64,000 bases of DNA from Alphaproteobacteria bacterium (GTDB taxonomy: Bacteria > Pseudomonadota > Alphaproteobacteria > MPNO01 > UBA2964). Numbering within the stretch: the stretch's first letter is position 1; each line of letters starts with the position of its first letter. Shown in pieces: positions 9,246-17,436 of this stretch. A model generated the notes under the pieces. That model made no database searches. It worked only from the letters and a program-made list of their open reading frames with translations, and was not told the origin of the DNA. Location of the stretch: assembly GCA_012103315.1 (NCBI GenBank), contig WLWZ01000001.1:124001-188000 (forward strand). The letters are read 5' to 3'. The position numbers and the translations under genes are program-made.

Positions 9246-10394
9246 GTGGACGGCAGCCCCACTGAAAAAGTGGCAACGATAGACTATCAAGCTGGTGCAT
9301 CGTCACGAGGTCGTGCCGGGCGTATCTTGAGGACTGTTTTTCTTGGACTTGCTGTGATTGGCGGGCTGCTGTTGCTCGCGGACTGGGCGTATAAACGCTA
9401 CACCAATGTCTATATCGACGATGCGCGGATTACGGCTGATGTTATTTCAGTGAGCAGCCGGGTCTCTGGCTGGGTGACCAAGTTGCACGTTTCTGAAGGG
9501 GACAGGATCAAGGCTGGTGCGACGCTGGTGTCGATTGATACCCGAGACGCAAAGCTGCAGCTTAGTGAGCTGGACTCCCGTTTGCGGGCGATCGGTGCGG
9601 AGCGATCCCGGGCCCTAACCGAAAAGACGATGATTGATCGCCAGACAAAGAGTGCTCAGTCCGTACGGCGGTCTCAGGTTCGGGCCGCTAAAGCAGCTCT
9701 TGCGGGTCGAAGGTCTGATCTGGACCTTGCGCGAACAGATTTCGCCCGGACCAAGAAGCTGCTGGCGCGCAAAGTGGTTTCTCGTCAACGTTGGGAAGAA
9801 CGACGCAATGATTTTCGCAAAGCCGAACAGGCCTTTCAGCAGGCGCAGGCTGAAGTCGCAGCGGCAACGGCGGCGTTGATCCAGGCGGCAGCAGATCGGG
9901 AACAATTGCTGGTTCTCGATCGCCAATTAACGATGCTGTCGCATCGCGAGGCAGAGGTCTCGGCGCAGCGGGAACGGCAACGTCTCAATCTGAGAGATCG
10001 TTTGATCACCAGTCCGGTGAATGGCGTCGTTGATAAGACCTTTGTTAATCCCAGCGAGTATGTTGCTGCCGGTCAGCGTCTGCTTATGGTGCATGACCCC
10101 AAGAAGGTTTGGGTCTCGGCTAATATTAAGGAAACCGACCTTCGCCATATCAAAATTGGCAGCGCCGTGACGGTCGGTGTGGATGCTTATCCCGACAAGG
10201 TGTTCGAGGGCAAGATTTCCAAAATTGGTAATGCAGCAACCAGCGAGTTCGCCTTGCTGCCAACACCAAACCCCAGTGGCAATTTCACCAAGATCGTCCA
10301 GCGCATTCGTATTCGGGTTAATCTCGACAACAAAGACGAACTATTGCGGCCCGGCATGATGGTGGAGGTAAACGTTGGCATCGACGACCGCTGA
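9246..10394 (+). CDS. emrA: HlyD/EmrA-family membrane fusion protein
   Basis: The 382-residue periplasmic adaptor starts at GTG 9246. One membrane anchor (about residues 28-46) is followed by a biotinyl-lipoyl-like half motif (SSRVSGWVTKLHVSEGD), a long Arg/Ala/Gln-rich coiled-coil hairpin (about 95-235), the second lipoyl half (ITSPVNGVVDK) and beta-barrel segments ending in PGMMVEV. The order is that of EmrA/HlyD adaptors, which link an inner-membrane transporter to an outer-membrane channel. Its last 20 bases overlap the downstream EmrB-like gene, so the pair is almost certainly co-translated. No TolC-like gene lies nearby. Confidence 0.93.
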   Translation: MDGSPTEKVATIDYQAGASSRGRAGRILRTVFLGLAVIGGLLLLADWAYKRYTNVYIDDARITADVISVSSRVSGWVTKLHVSEGDRIKAGATLVSIDTRDAKLQLSELDSRLRAIGAERSRALTEKTMIDRQTKSAQSVRRSQVRAAKAALAGRRSDLDLARTDFARTKKLLARKVVSRQRWEERRNDFRKAEQAFQQAQAEVAAATAALIQAAADREQLLVLDRQLTMLSHREAEVSAQRERQRLNLRDRLITSPVNGVVDKTFVNPSEYVAAGQRLLMVHDPKKVWVSANIKETDLRHIKIGSAVTVGVDAYPDKVFEGKISKIGNAATSEFALLPTPNPSGNFTKIVQRIRIRVNLDNKDELLRPGMMVEVNVGIDDR

Positions 10395-11925
10395 CGTCCT
10401 CGCTGCGCGCTACGGATCAAGCTATCGCTGGCTTCTCACCCTGACGGCAATGATCGGCAATATCTCGCTGATCCTGTCTTCTACGATCGTCAATGTTGCT
10501 GTCCCCAATATCATGGGAGCGTTTGGCGTCGGGCAGGATAAAGCCCAATGGCTGTCTGCCGGATTTCTGGCTACCATGACCGTGGCTATGTTGCTCAATG
10601 CCTGGATGATCGCGGCGATCGGTAAGAAAAACACCTACTTCGTATCGATGGCGGTTTTTGTGGCCGGGTCTCTCATGGCGATCTTTAGCACCAGCTTTGA
10701 GATGCTGGTCTTCGCGCGTCTGCTCCAAGGGGCTGGGGCAGGTTTTATTCATCCCCTGGCTCTCCAGGTGATTTATCAGGTCTTTCCACCCAATCAGCGT
10801 GGTCGCGCGATGGGGTTTTTCGGATTTGGCATTGTTCTGGCACCAGCCTTAGGACCGGCCTTTGGTGGCATTCTGGTGGATGCCTTTGATTGGCGGGCCG
10901 TGTTCTGGTTGGTTCTACCATTTTGTGGGATTGGTAGTGTTATGGCGGCAATATTTATGCCGCCGCGTGAAGAGAACGTAACCCCGCCGGCGATGGATTG
11001 GTCAGGACTAATCCTGATGTCGGTCTTTATGTTTTCGCTCTTGTCCGGCTTGTCGAATGGTTCCCGGGAAGGCTGGGGGTCGGACACGATTGTCCTCTAT
11101 TTTGTCACCGCGGTGGCGGCCCTGATTGGCTTTATCATCTGGGAGTCGATCACTGCTCAGCCGATGCTCAATCTCAAACTGTTTGGTAATCTGCGGTTTG
11201 CCTCAGGTTGTGCGCTCTCTTTCGTATGGGGGGCCGGTAACTTTGGGCTATGGTATTTGATCCCGCTTTTTGTTCAAATCGTCATGGGCTACACCCCGAC
11301 TAAGGCAGGTTTTCTGCTTATGCCCGCGGGGCTCCTGCTGGCCTTTATCTTTCCTCTGACCGGGCGAATCAGTGATTGGATCAGCCCTCGTATTCCTATC
11401 GTGATTGGGCTGATCATGACCTCCTACTCCTGCTTTCTGATGGCAGGGGCGGATACCAATACCGCGTTCTGGGTCTTTGGCTGGTGGCTGATTGTCGGAC
11501 GGGTCGGGCTGGGCTTTGTTTTCCCCCCTTTAACAACTGGCTCAATGCGCGCGCTGCCATCCCATCAGGTGAGCCAGGGCGCTGGGATGATGAGCTTTTC
11601 GCGTCAACTCGGTGGCGCGTTCGGGGTCAGTATGTTGGCGACTTTTGTTGATTTGCGATCTGCGCACTATGCTCAATCCTACATAGCAACCCAAACTTCG
11701 GGGAATTCCGCAACTATGGAATTTCTGCGAACCTTGAAATCCTATTTTAGCCAGGCGGGGACGCCTGAAGGATTGCAAATGCCCGCTGCTCTACAGCAGC
11801 TTGGTGATGCGATTTTTGGTCAGGCGATGATGCTTGGATTTCGGGAGGGTTTCCTCATTGCGGCGTTGGTATTTTTTGTAGCGATAATTCCCGGTAGTTT
11901 TCTGGGCAAAGGTAAGAACGAATAG
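10375..11925 (+). CDS. emrB: EmrB/QacA-family MFS efflux transporter (DHA2)
   Basis: The 516-residue, roughly 14-helix transporter is the inner-membrane pump of the EmrAB-type system. Its TTG start at 10375 lies inside the adaptor gene and is preceded by GGAGG at good spacing. Diagnostic segments are the first helix ending TIVNVAVPNIMG, RLLQGAGAGFIHPLALQ in helix 4, and the antiporter motif C-like GFGIVLAPALGPAFGG in helix 5. A long periplasmic stretch near residues 430-480 is typical of EmrB. It exports hydrophobic or acidic compounds using the proton gradient; specificity is not readable. No regulator gene flanks it. Confidence 0.93.
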   Translation: MASTTADVLAARYGSSYRWLLTLTAMIGNISLILSSTIVNVAVPNIMGAFGVGQDKAQWLSAGFLATMTVAMLLNAWMIAAIGKKNTYFVSMAVFVAGSLMAIFSTSFEMLVFARLLQGAGAGFIHPLALQVIYQVFPPNQRGRAMGFFGFGIVLAPALGPAFGGILVDAFDWRAVFWLVLPFCGIGSVMAAIFMPPREENVTPPAMDWSGLILMSVFMFSLLSGLSNGSREGWGSDTIVLYFVTAVAALIGFIIWESITAQPMLNLKLFGNLRFASGCALSFVWGAGNFGLWYLIPLFVQIVMGYTPTKAGFLLMPAGLLLAFIFPLTGRISDWISPRIPIVIGLIMTSYSCFLMAGADTNTAFWVFGWWLIVGRVGLGFVFPPLTTGSMRALPSHQVSQGAGMMSFSRQLGGAFGVSMLATFVDLRSAHYAQSYIATQTSGNSATMEFLRTLKSYFSQAGTPEGLQMPAALQQLGDAIFGQAMMLGFREGFLIAALVFFVAIIPGSFLGKGKNE

Positions 11926-11943
11926 GGAGTCGATAAGAGCGCG

Positions 11944-12417
11944 ATGGCAAACATTTCTCTCAAGGTGAATGGCAAGATGCATGAGGTCGATTGCGACCCC
12001 GCAACGCCATTGATTTATATACTGCGCAACCAGCTTGATCTGGTCGGCGCTAAACTGGGCTGTGGGCTCGAGCAGTGCGGTGCTTGCGCCGTCATCGTTG
12101 ATGGCGAACAGGTTCTGTCCTGCGTTCGCGCAGCATCAGAATTTGAAGGCAGCGAGATCACGACCGTGGAAGGGCTAGCGACCGGCGGCAAACCCAGTGC
12201 CCTGCAACAGGCTTTTATCGAAGAGGGGGCGGCGCAGTGCGGGTATTGCACGGCAGGTCTCGTTGTCGCGGCGACCGCATTGCTTGAGAAGAACCCCAAA
12301 CCGGATGATGCGGAAGTGCGCGAGGCGCTGCACGAGCATCTATGCCGTTGCGGGTCGCATTTAAGGGTCCTTAAAGCCATCGACCGCGTTGTTCAGGGAG
12401 GGTCGAACAATGCCTAA
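11944..12417 (+). CDS. Mo-hydroxylase [2Fe-2S] subunit (IorA/CoxS-like)
   Basis: The 157-residue protein is the small iron-sulfur subunit of a xanthine oxidase-family molybdenum hydroxylase. The N-terminal plant-type ferredoxin domain has GCGLEQCGAC plus a later LSC. The C-terminal all-alpha domain has CGYC and CRCG. These eight Cys bind two [2Fe-2S] clusters that carry electrons from the molybdenum centre. The downstream large subunit overlaps it by 8 bases, and the pairing of a small subunit directly with an IorB-like large subunit, without an FAD subunit, resembles isoquinoline 1-oxidoreductase-type enzymes that pass electrons to a cytochrome or the respiratory chain. Confidence 0.93.
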   Translation: MANISLKVNGKMHEVDCDPATPLIYILRNQLDLVGAKLGCGLEQCGACAVIVDGEQVLSCVRAASEFEGSEITTVEGLATGGKPSALQQAFIEEGAAQCGYCTAGLVVAATALLEKNPKPDDAEVREALHEHLCRCGSHLRVLKAIDRVVQGGSNNA

Positions 12418-14560
12418 TAGTGCCAGCTTGAACAAAAGCCCTGGCCTCGATAAATGGGTTTCAATTGCCAAAGATGGGCGGGTTCTAATTCATACTGGCA
12501 AGGTCGATATCGGCCAGCGCATCTCCACCGCTCTTTCTCTAATTGCGGCGGAAGAGCTCGATGTTGACCTCAGTCGCATCGATATCGCGCGCACCGAAAC
12601 GGGCGTTGATCCAGATGAGGGTATTACATCCGGTAGTAACTCCATGGAAGAAGCCGGAAATGCTGTTCGCGCAGCATCGGCGACAGCGCGGCGGCATTTG
12701 CTGTCTCTCGCAGCTGACTCGTTGGGTGTTGATGTGTCGACGCTGGAAATCTCAGATGGGTTGATCCAGTCACGCGGTACCAATCTCTCCGTGACCTATG
12801 AAGAGCTTGCTGGTGACCAAATGTTCGGCATTGATGTCGACCCAGATGCGCCGGTCAAAGATCCGACCTCCTACGACGTCATTGGTAAACCCACCGTCAC
12901 GCGAGGGCTAACAGAGATCGTCACCGGCCAGCCACATTTTGTGCAGGACATGAAAATGCCTGGCATGTTGCATGCCCGTATTGTGCGGCCACCACATTAC
13001 AAAGCGCGGTTGAAGTCGCTCGATGATGCAGCGGCGAAACGCATTACCGATAGCGGCTGCGAGGTGGTGCGCGATGGTTCATTCGTCGCTGTTGCCTGTG
13101 ATGAAGAGTTTACTGCTGTCGAAGCAGCTGAACGATTGTTTGAAACGTCTGACTGGGATCTCAGTGACGGTCTCGAATCCCAGGACATCTATGAACGGCT
13201 TGTCATCAATGAACGGGTTAGCCTTCCTGTCGTTGAAGGGGTTCCCCAAAAAGAAGCAGTTCAACCAATTGCTTCGGCGCCGGGCGACGCAGCTGCAACA
13301 CTCAAGGCGCGTTATGAAAAGCCCTATTTGATGCATGGCTCTATTGGCCCATCTGCCGCAGCGGCACTGGCTGAAGGGGACAAGCTAACAGTCTGGAGCC
13401 ACAGCCAGGGCGTTTATGTTTTGCGCGCTAGCCTTTCTGAAGCGCTGGGCATGGAGACAGAAAAACTCACCATCATTCACGTGCCGGGTTCGGGCTGTTA
13501 TGGCCATAACGGCGCAGATGATGCGGCAGTGGATGCCGCGCTTATTGCTCTCGCGATTCCCGGAAAACCAATTCTCTTAAAATGGACCCGGGAGGACGAA
13601 CATGCTTGGGAGCCTTATGCCTCCTGTATGGCGATGGATTTAACAGCGAGTGTTGATGGCGACGGTAAGGTTATCGCCTGGTCGCAGGACACCTATAGCG
13701 ATACCTACGGTATGCGGCCGAGGCCAGAGCCGGGCGGTGCCGGACCGGCAAGATTGCTGCCGATGCAGTATCGGGAAGACGCTGTGACGCCATTGGTACC
13801 TCAGCCAAATATGGCACGGCATTCCGGCCTGCACCGCAACCTCGATCCGCTATATATTTTTGAAAACAAGCGGTTGGTTAAAAATCTGGTGCGCGATTTG
13901 CCGCTACGAACGTCAGCACTTCGCACGTTAGGCGCGTTTGCGAATGTCTTTGCGATCGAGTCTTTTGTTGATGAGCTGGCAGACGAAGTTGAGATTGATC
14001 CGGTAACCTTCCGGCTGAATCATCTGGAGGACCAGCGCGCGAAAGACGTGCTGCAAGCTGCCGCTGATAAAATAGGCTGGAATGACCCCGTGCCTGAGGG
14101 ACGAGGACGCGGCATCGCGTTTGCTCAGTATAAAAACATTCAGGCCTATGCGGCGGTGGCGGTTGAGCTCGAAGTTAACGACAAGGCGGAAGTCGTTATG
14201 CATCGCGTGGCGCTTGCTGGAGATGCTGGCCAAATCGTTGATCTGGCCGGGGTAACCGCGCAATATGAGGGTGGTTTTCTACAAGCTGCGAGCTGGACTC
14301 TTTATGAAGAAGTCACGTTTGATCAGACCGGCATTACCAGTCGCGACTGGGAGACCTATCCGATCCTACGATTTGATAATATCCCTGAGATTGAAACGGT
14401 CATGATTGACCGGCCCGATGAGCGATTTCTCGGTGCTGGTGAGGCAGTTTCAGGGCCAACAGCGGGAGCGATTGCCAATGCGATCCATATGGCAACTGGT
14501 CTTCGATTGCGGCGTATGCCGTTTACGCCGGACGCGATCCGAGCGGCAGCGATGCAATAG
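12410..14560 (+). CDS. Mo-hydroxylase molybdopterin-binding large subunit (IorB-like)
   Basis: The 716-residue protein binds the Mo-cytosine dinucleotide cofactor. The N-terminal TGKVDIGQ and GSNSMEEAG motifs, the substrate-domain stretch beginning YDVIGKP, and the late GAGEAVSGPTAGAIANAI with the catalytic Glu mark the IorB-type branch of the xanthine oxidase family. ATG 12410 is chosen because AGGGAGG lies just upstream and it overlaps the end of the small-subunit gene. I see no Tat signal at the N-terminus, unlike many IorB proteins that are periplasmic, so a cytosolic enzyme is likelier. It hydroxylates an N-heteroaromatic or aldehyde substrate that cannot be named from sequence. Confidence 0.9.
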   Translation: MPNSASLNKSPGLDKWVSIAKDGRVLIHTGKVDIGQRISTALSLIAAEELDVDLSRIDIARTETGVDPDEGITSGSNSMEEAGNAVRAASATARRHLLSLAADSLGVDVSTLEISDGLIQSRGTNLSVTYEELAGDQMFGIDVDPDAPVKDPTSYDVIGKPTVTRGLTEIVTGQPHFVQDMKMPGMLHARIVRPPHYKARLKSLDDAAAKRITDSGCEVVRDGSFVAVACDEEFTAVEAAERLFETSDWDLSDGLESQDIYERLVINERVSLPVVEGVPQKEAVQPIASAPGDAAATLKARYEKPYLMHGSIGPSAAAALAEGDKLTVWSHSQGVYVLRASLSEALGMETEKLTIIHVPGSGCYGHNGADDAAVDAALIALAIPGKPILLKWTREDEHAWEPYASCMAMDLTASVDGDGKVIAWSQDTYSDTYGMRPRPEPGGAGPARLLPMQYREDAVTPLVPQPNMARHSGLHRNLDPLYIFENKRLVKNLVRDLPLRTSALRTLGAFANVFAIESFVDELADEVEIDPVTFRLNHLEDQRAKDVLQAAADKIGWNDPVPEGRGRGIAFAQYKNIQAYAAVAVELEVNDKAEVVMHRVALAGDAGQIVDLAGVTAQYEGGFLQAASWTLYEEVTFDQTGITSRDWETYPILRFDNIPEIETVMIDRPDERFLGAGEAVSGPTAGAIANAIHMATGLRLRRMPFTPDAIRAAAMQ

Positions 14561-14572
14561 AAAAGCCGAGGG

Positions 14573-16381
14573 TTAGCTGCCCTCGATTTCTTCACGGAGC
14601 ATTTCAAGCTCAAGCCAACGCTCTTCAGCAGAGGCAAGATCGGCCTGTGCTTTATCGAGGGCCTGTGCGGCTTTTTCAAACTTTTCCGGATCAGCGGTGA
14701 AGAGATCGGGTTCCGTGAGCGTTGTCTGATACCTGTCGATATCGATTTGTAGCTGCTCCATCTGTTTGGGCAGCGTTTCAAGCGCATGCTTGTCTTTGTA
14801 GGTCAGCTTACCCTTTGACGATGTTGGCTGTGCGTTTGTTTTAATCTTGTCGGACGTTGAAGGGTCTTTTTTTGATGCCGTGCGTCCGCCCAGGTCGGCT
14901 CCCCGTTGGCTTATCATGTCGCTAAAGCCGCCGGCATATTCAATCCATTCGCCCTGGCCTTCGGCGCAGATGATCGACGTTACCGTGCGATCTAGAAAAT
15001 CCCGATCATGGCTTACCAGCAGAACAGTACCCGGATAATCGGCGATCATTTCCTGGAGTAAATCGAGCGTTTCCAGGTCGAGATCATTTGTTGGCTCATC
15101 GAGGATCAGAAGGTTGGAGGGACGAGCGAGAGCGCGAGCGAGCATTAGCCGTCCTCGTTCACCGCCGGATAGAACGCCGACCGGCGTTCGTGCTTGTTCG
15201 GCACCAAACAGGAAGTCCTTCATATAGCCAATGACGTGCTTGTTCTGTCCGCCCACCGAAATAATCTCACCGCCACCAGTCAGGGCATCCGCCAGTGTTG
15301 AATCCGGATCCAGCATTTCGCGCTTCTGGTCCAGTGTGACCATATCAAGGTTTGTGCCCAAGCGAGTGGTGCCGGTATCCGGTGCAAGAACACCCGTTAG
15401 CATGTTGAGGATTGTTGTCTTTCCAGCGCCGTTGGGGCCAACGATACCAATGCGGTCGCCGCGCTGGATCTTGATAGAGAAATCCCGCACGACAGGGCCA
15501 TTGCCGTAATCTTTGGAAATTGATTTGGCTTCCATCACTAGCTTACCAGACTTGGTGCCGTCAGTTTTTGTGAAGGTAACCTGCCCGGTTGGCCCGCGCT
15601 GTTCACGTCGTTCCTTGCGGAGTGCAAAGAGTGCCCGCAAACGCCCCTGATTGCGTTTCCGTCGAGCCGTCACGCCCTTGCGTAGCCATGCGGTTTCGGC
15701 AACAAGCTTACGATCCAGCTTGTGGCGTTCGGTTTCTTCCTGCTCAACGATGCCGTCGCGCCAACTCTCGAATTTTCTGAAGTTTTGATCGAGGCGCCGT
15801 GTCATGCCTTGGGCGAGCCAGATCGTTGTTCGAGATAGTTTTTCGAGAAACCGTCGATCATGGCTAATAATGACAATGGCGGATCGCAACGACCCCAGTT
15901 CCTTCTCCAGCCATTCGATAACCGGCAAGTCGAGATGGTTTGTTGGCTCATCCAGCAGCAAAATATCTGGTTCCGGAGCGAGGACTCGTGCCAATGCACA
16001 GCGCCGTATTTCACCACCGGACAGAGTTGCGGGGTCTTCTGTCCCGGTCAGGGTAAGTTGCTCCAGCAGATAATGTGCGCGATAGGGATCATCACCGGGT
16101 GCAAGCCCGTCTTCGACATAGGCCAATGATGTTTTAAAACCTGACATATCTGGCTCTTGCGGCAGGTACCGTACGGTCGTGCCCGGCTGCAAAAATATCT
16201 CGCCATCATCAGGTTCAACCATGCCAGCCGCAATTTTCAATAAAGTTGATTTTCCTGACCCGTTTCGGCCAACAAGACACAGCCGTTCGCCTTCCGATAC
16301 AGAAAACTCTGCTCCTTCGAAGAGCGGTGTTCCGCCAAAGGTCAGATCAATATCGCGGAGAATTAAAAGAGGTGGCGCCAT
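14573..16381 (-). CDS. uup: ABC-F family ATPase, Uup-like
   Basis: The 602-residue soluble protein has two ABC nucleotide-binding domains and no membrane segments. Each has Walker A (GRNGSGKST near residue 37 and GPNGAGKTT in the second half), an ABC signature (LSGGEIRRCALARVL; LSGGERGRLMLARAL) and Walker B (LLLDEPTNHLDL; LILDEPTNDLDL). A charged inter-domain linker and a C-terminal coiled coil of about 75 residues (ALETLPKQMEQLQID onward) identify the Uup branch, which acts on ribosomes or branched DNA. ATG 16381 has CAGGAG upstream and starts at the family's usual LLILRDIDLTFGG; the reading frame extends 35 codons further upstream but without family similarity. It converges with the Mo-hydroxylase gene and is divergent from the dioxygenase gene. 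Confidence 0.92.
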   Translation of the reverse strand: MAPPLLILRDIDLTFGGTPLFEGAEFSVSEGERLCLVGRNGSGKSTLLKIAAGMVEPDDGEIFLQPGTTVRYLPQEPDMSGFKTSLAYVEDGLAPGDDPYRAHYLLEQLTLTGTEDPATLSGGEIRRCALARVLAPEPDILLLDEPTNHLDLPVIEWLEKELGSLRSAIVIISHDRRFLEKLSRTTIWLAQGMTRRLDQNFRKFESWRDGIVEQEETERHKLDRKLVAETAWLRKGVTARRKRNQGRLRALFALRKERREQRGPTGQVTFTKTDGTKSGKLVMEAKSISKDYGNGPVVRDFSIKIQRGDRIGIVGPNGAGKTTILNMLTGVLAPDTGTTRLGTNLDMVTLDQKREMLDPDSTLADALTGGGEIISVGGQNKHVIGYMKDFLFGAEQARTPVGVLSGGERGRLMLARALARPSNLLILDEPTNDLDLETLDLLQEMIADYPGTVLLVSHDRDFLDRTVTSIICAEGQGEWIEYAGGFSDMISQRGADLGGRTASKKDPSTSDKIKTNAQPTSSKGKLTYKDKHALETLPKQMEQLQIDIDRYQTTLTEPDLFTADPEKFEKAAQALDKAQADLASAEERWLELEMLREEIEGS

Positions 16382-16484
16382 GGGCGCTCCTGTAGCGCGC
16401 CGTGACCCCGACGGCAAGCCTTCTAGCGTAAGGTGATTGCTGTATAATGGCGATGTATAGGATTGGTAGAAAAGGATGGCGCTC

Positions 16485-17360
16485 ATGGAAATCGTACCCT
16501 TATCAGATGCCGTTGGCGCCGAAATTCGCAGTGTCGATCTTCGCGAGACGCTAAGCGTGGAAACCCTCGATCAGATTGAACAGGCATTTCACGACTACGC
16601 CATCGTCCTGTTGCGGGATCAGGATATTACGCTCGAGCAACAAAAGACCTTCGCTCTACATTTTGGTGAGCTTGGTAGCCGAAATCGGCCCGGCCCGAAG
16701 CCGAATGAAATCGATGAGTATGGCGAACATGTCATGCTGGTCACCAATGTTCGTGAGAACGGCAAGGCAATTGGCTCTCTCCCCGATGGCGAAATGACGT
16801 TTCATGCCGATACGGCCTATTTCGAATTCCCCTCCAAAGCGACGATGCTTTATGCGATGGAGCTGCCGAGCTGGGGCGGCAATACTCTGTTCTCGAATTG
16901 CTACGCGGCGGCAGAACAATTGCCGGAAGAAATGAAGCGGCGGCTCGATGGTCAAAAAGCTATGCAGGTCTATGAATATGGGACGACGTTGAAGACGAAA
17001 GAAAAGTACGACCGCGAAAACTTCCCGCATTATGCCCACCCGGTGTTCCGTAAACATCCCGCGACGGGCCGGTCGGCATTGTTTGTCAGTGAACTAATGA
17101 CCGAAGAAATTGTCGGGATGCCCAAGGCCGAAAGTGATGAAATTCTTGGCAAGCTTTTCGAGCATCAAAAGAAAGCTGAAATGGTGTACGAACATGAATG
17201 GAAAGTTGGTGATCTCGTGATGTGGGATAATCGCTGCACTATTCATGCCCGGACAGATTTTCCACGAGATGAACGCCGGATGCTTCGGAGACTTACGATC
17301 CAGGATACGACTCCAGTTGTTGAGGGCGCGGTGCCGTATAGACAGGCCGCTGCAGAATAA
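16485..17360 (+). CDS. TauD/TfdA-family 2-oxoglutarate-dependent dioxygenase
   Basis: The 291-residue cytosolic enzyme couples oxidation of an organic substrate to decarboxylation of 2-oxoglutarate at non-haem Fe(II). The facial triad is visible: HAD (H and D) in MTFHADTAYFE and the distal His in CTIHARTDF, followed by the 2-oxoglutarate-binding Arg in RRMLRRLTI. The TLFSN strand after GGN is also typical. ATG 16485 is preferred over ATG 16476 because AAGGA sits 8 bases before it but directly abuts the earlier one. The GMC oxidoreductase gene follows 76 bases downstream on the same strand. Substrates in the family include taurine, alkyl sulfates and phenoxyacetates; none can be assigned. Confidence 0.9.
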   Translation: MEIVPLSDAVGAEIRSVDLRETLSVETLDQIEQAFHDYAIVLLRDQDITLEQQKTFALHFGELGSRNRPGPKPNEIDEYGEHVMLVTNVRENGKAIGSLPDGEMTFHADTAYFEFPSKATMLYAMELPSWGGNTLFSNCYAAAEQLPEEMKRRLDGQKAMQVYEYGTTLKTKEKYDRENFPHYAHPVFRKHPATGRSALFVSELMTEEIVGMPKAESDEILGKLFEHQKKAEMVYEHEWKVGDLVMWDNRCTIHARTDFPRDERRMLRRLTIQDTTPVVEGAVPYRQAAAE

Positions 17361-17397
17361 AGCGTTTTTCCCTCCCGTTGCGCAGGCAGAAAACGGG

Positions 17398-17415
17398 TGT
17401 ATCCTTTCTGATACA
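17398..17415. promoter_or_regulatory. Inverted repeat upstream of the GMC gene, possible operator
   Basis: A perfect inverted repeat, TGTATC-N6-GATACA, lies 22 bases before the GTG start of the GMC oxidoreductase gene at 17437. Six-base arms with a six-base spacer fit a dimeric regulator site. It is not followed by a T tract, so it is unlikely to be a terminator. No adjacent regulator gene points to a binding protein. Confidence 0.3.
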
Positions 17416-17436
17416 TAAAATCAGGGAGAACGGCTC

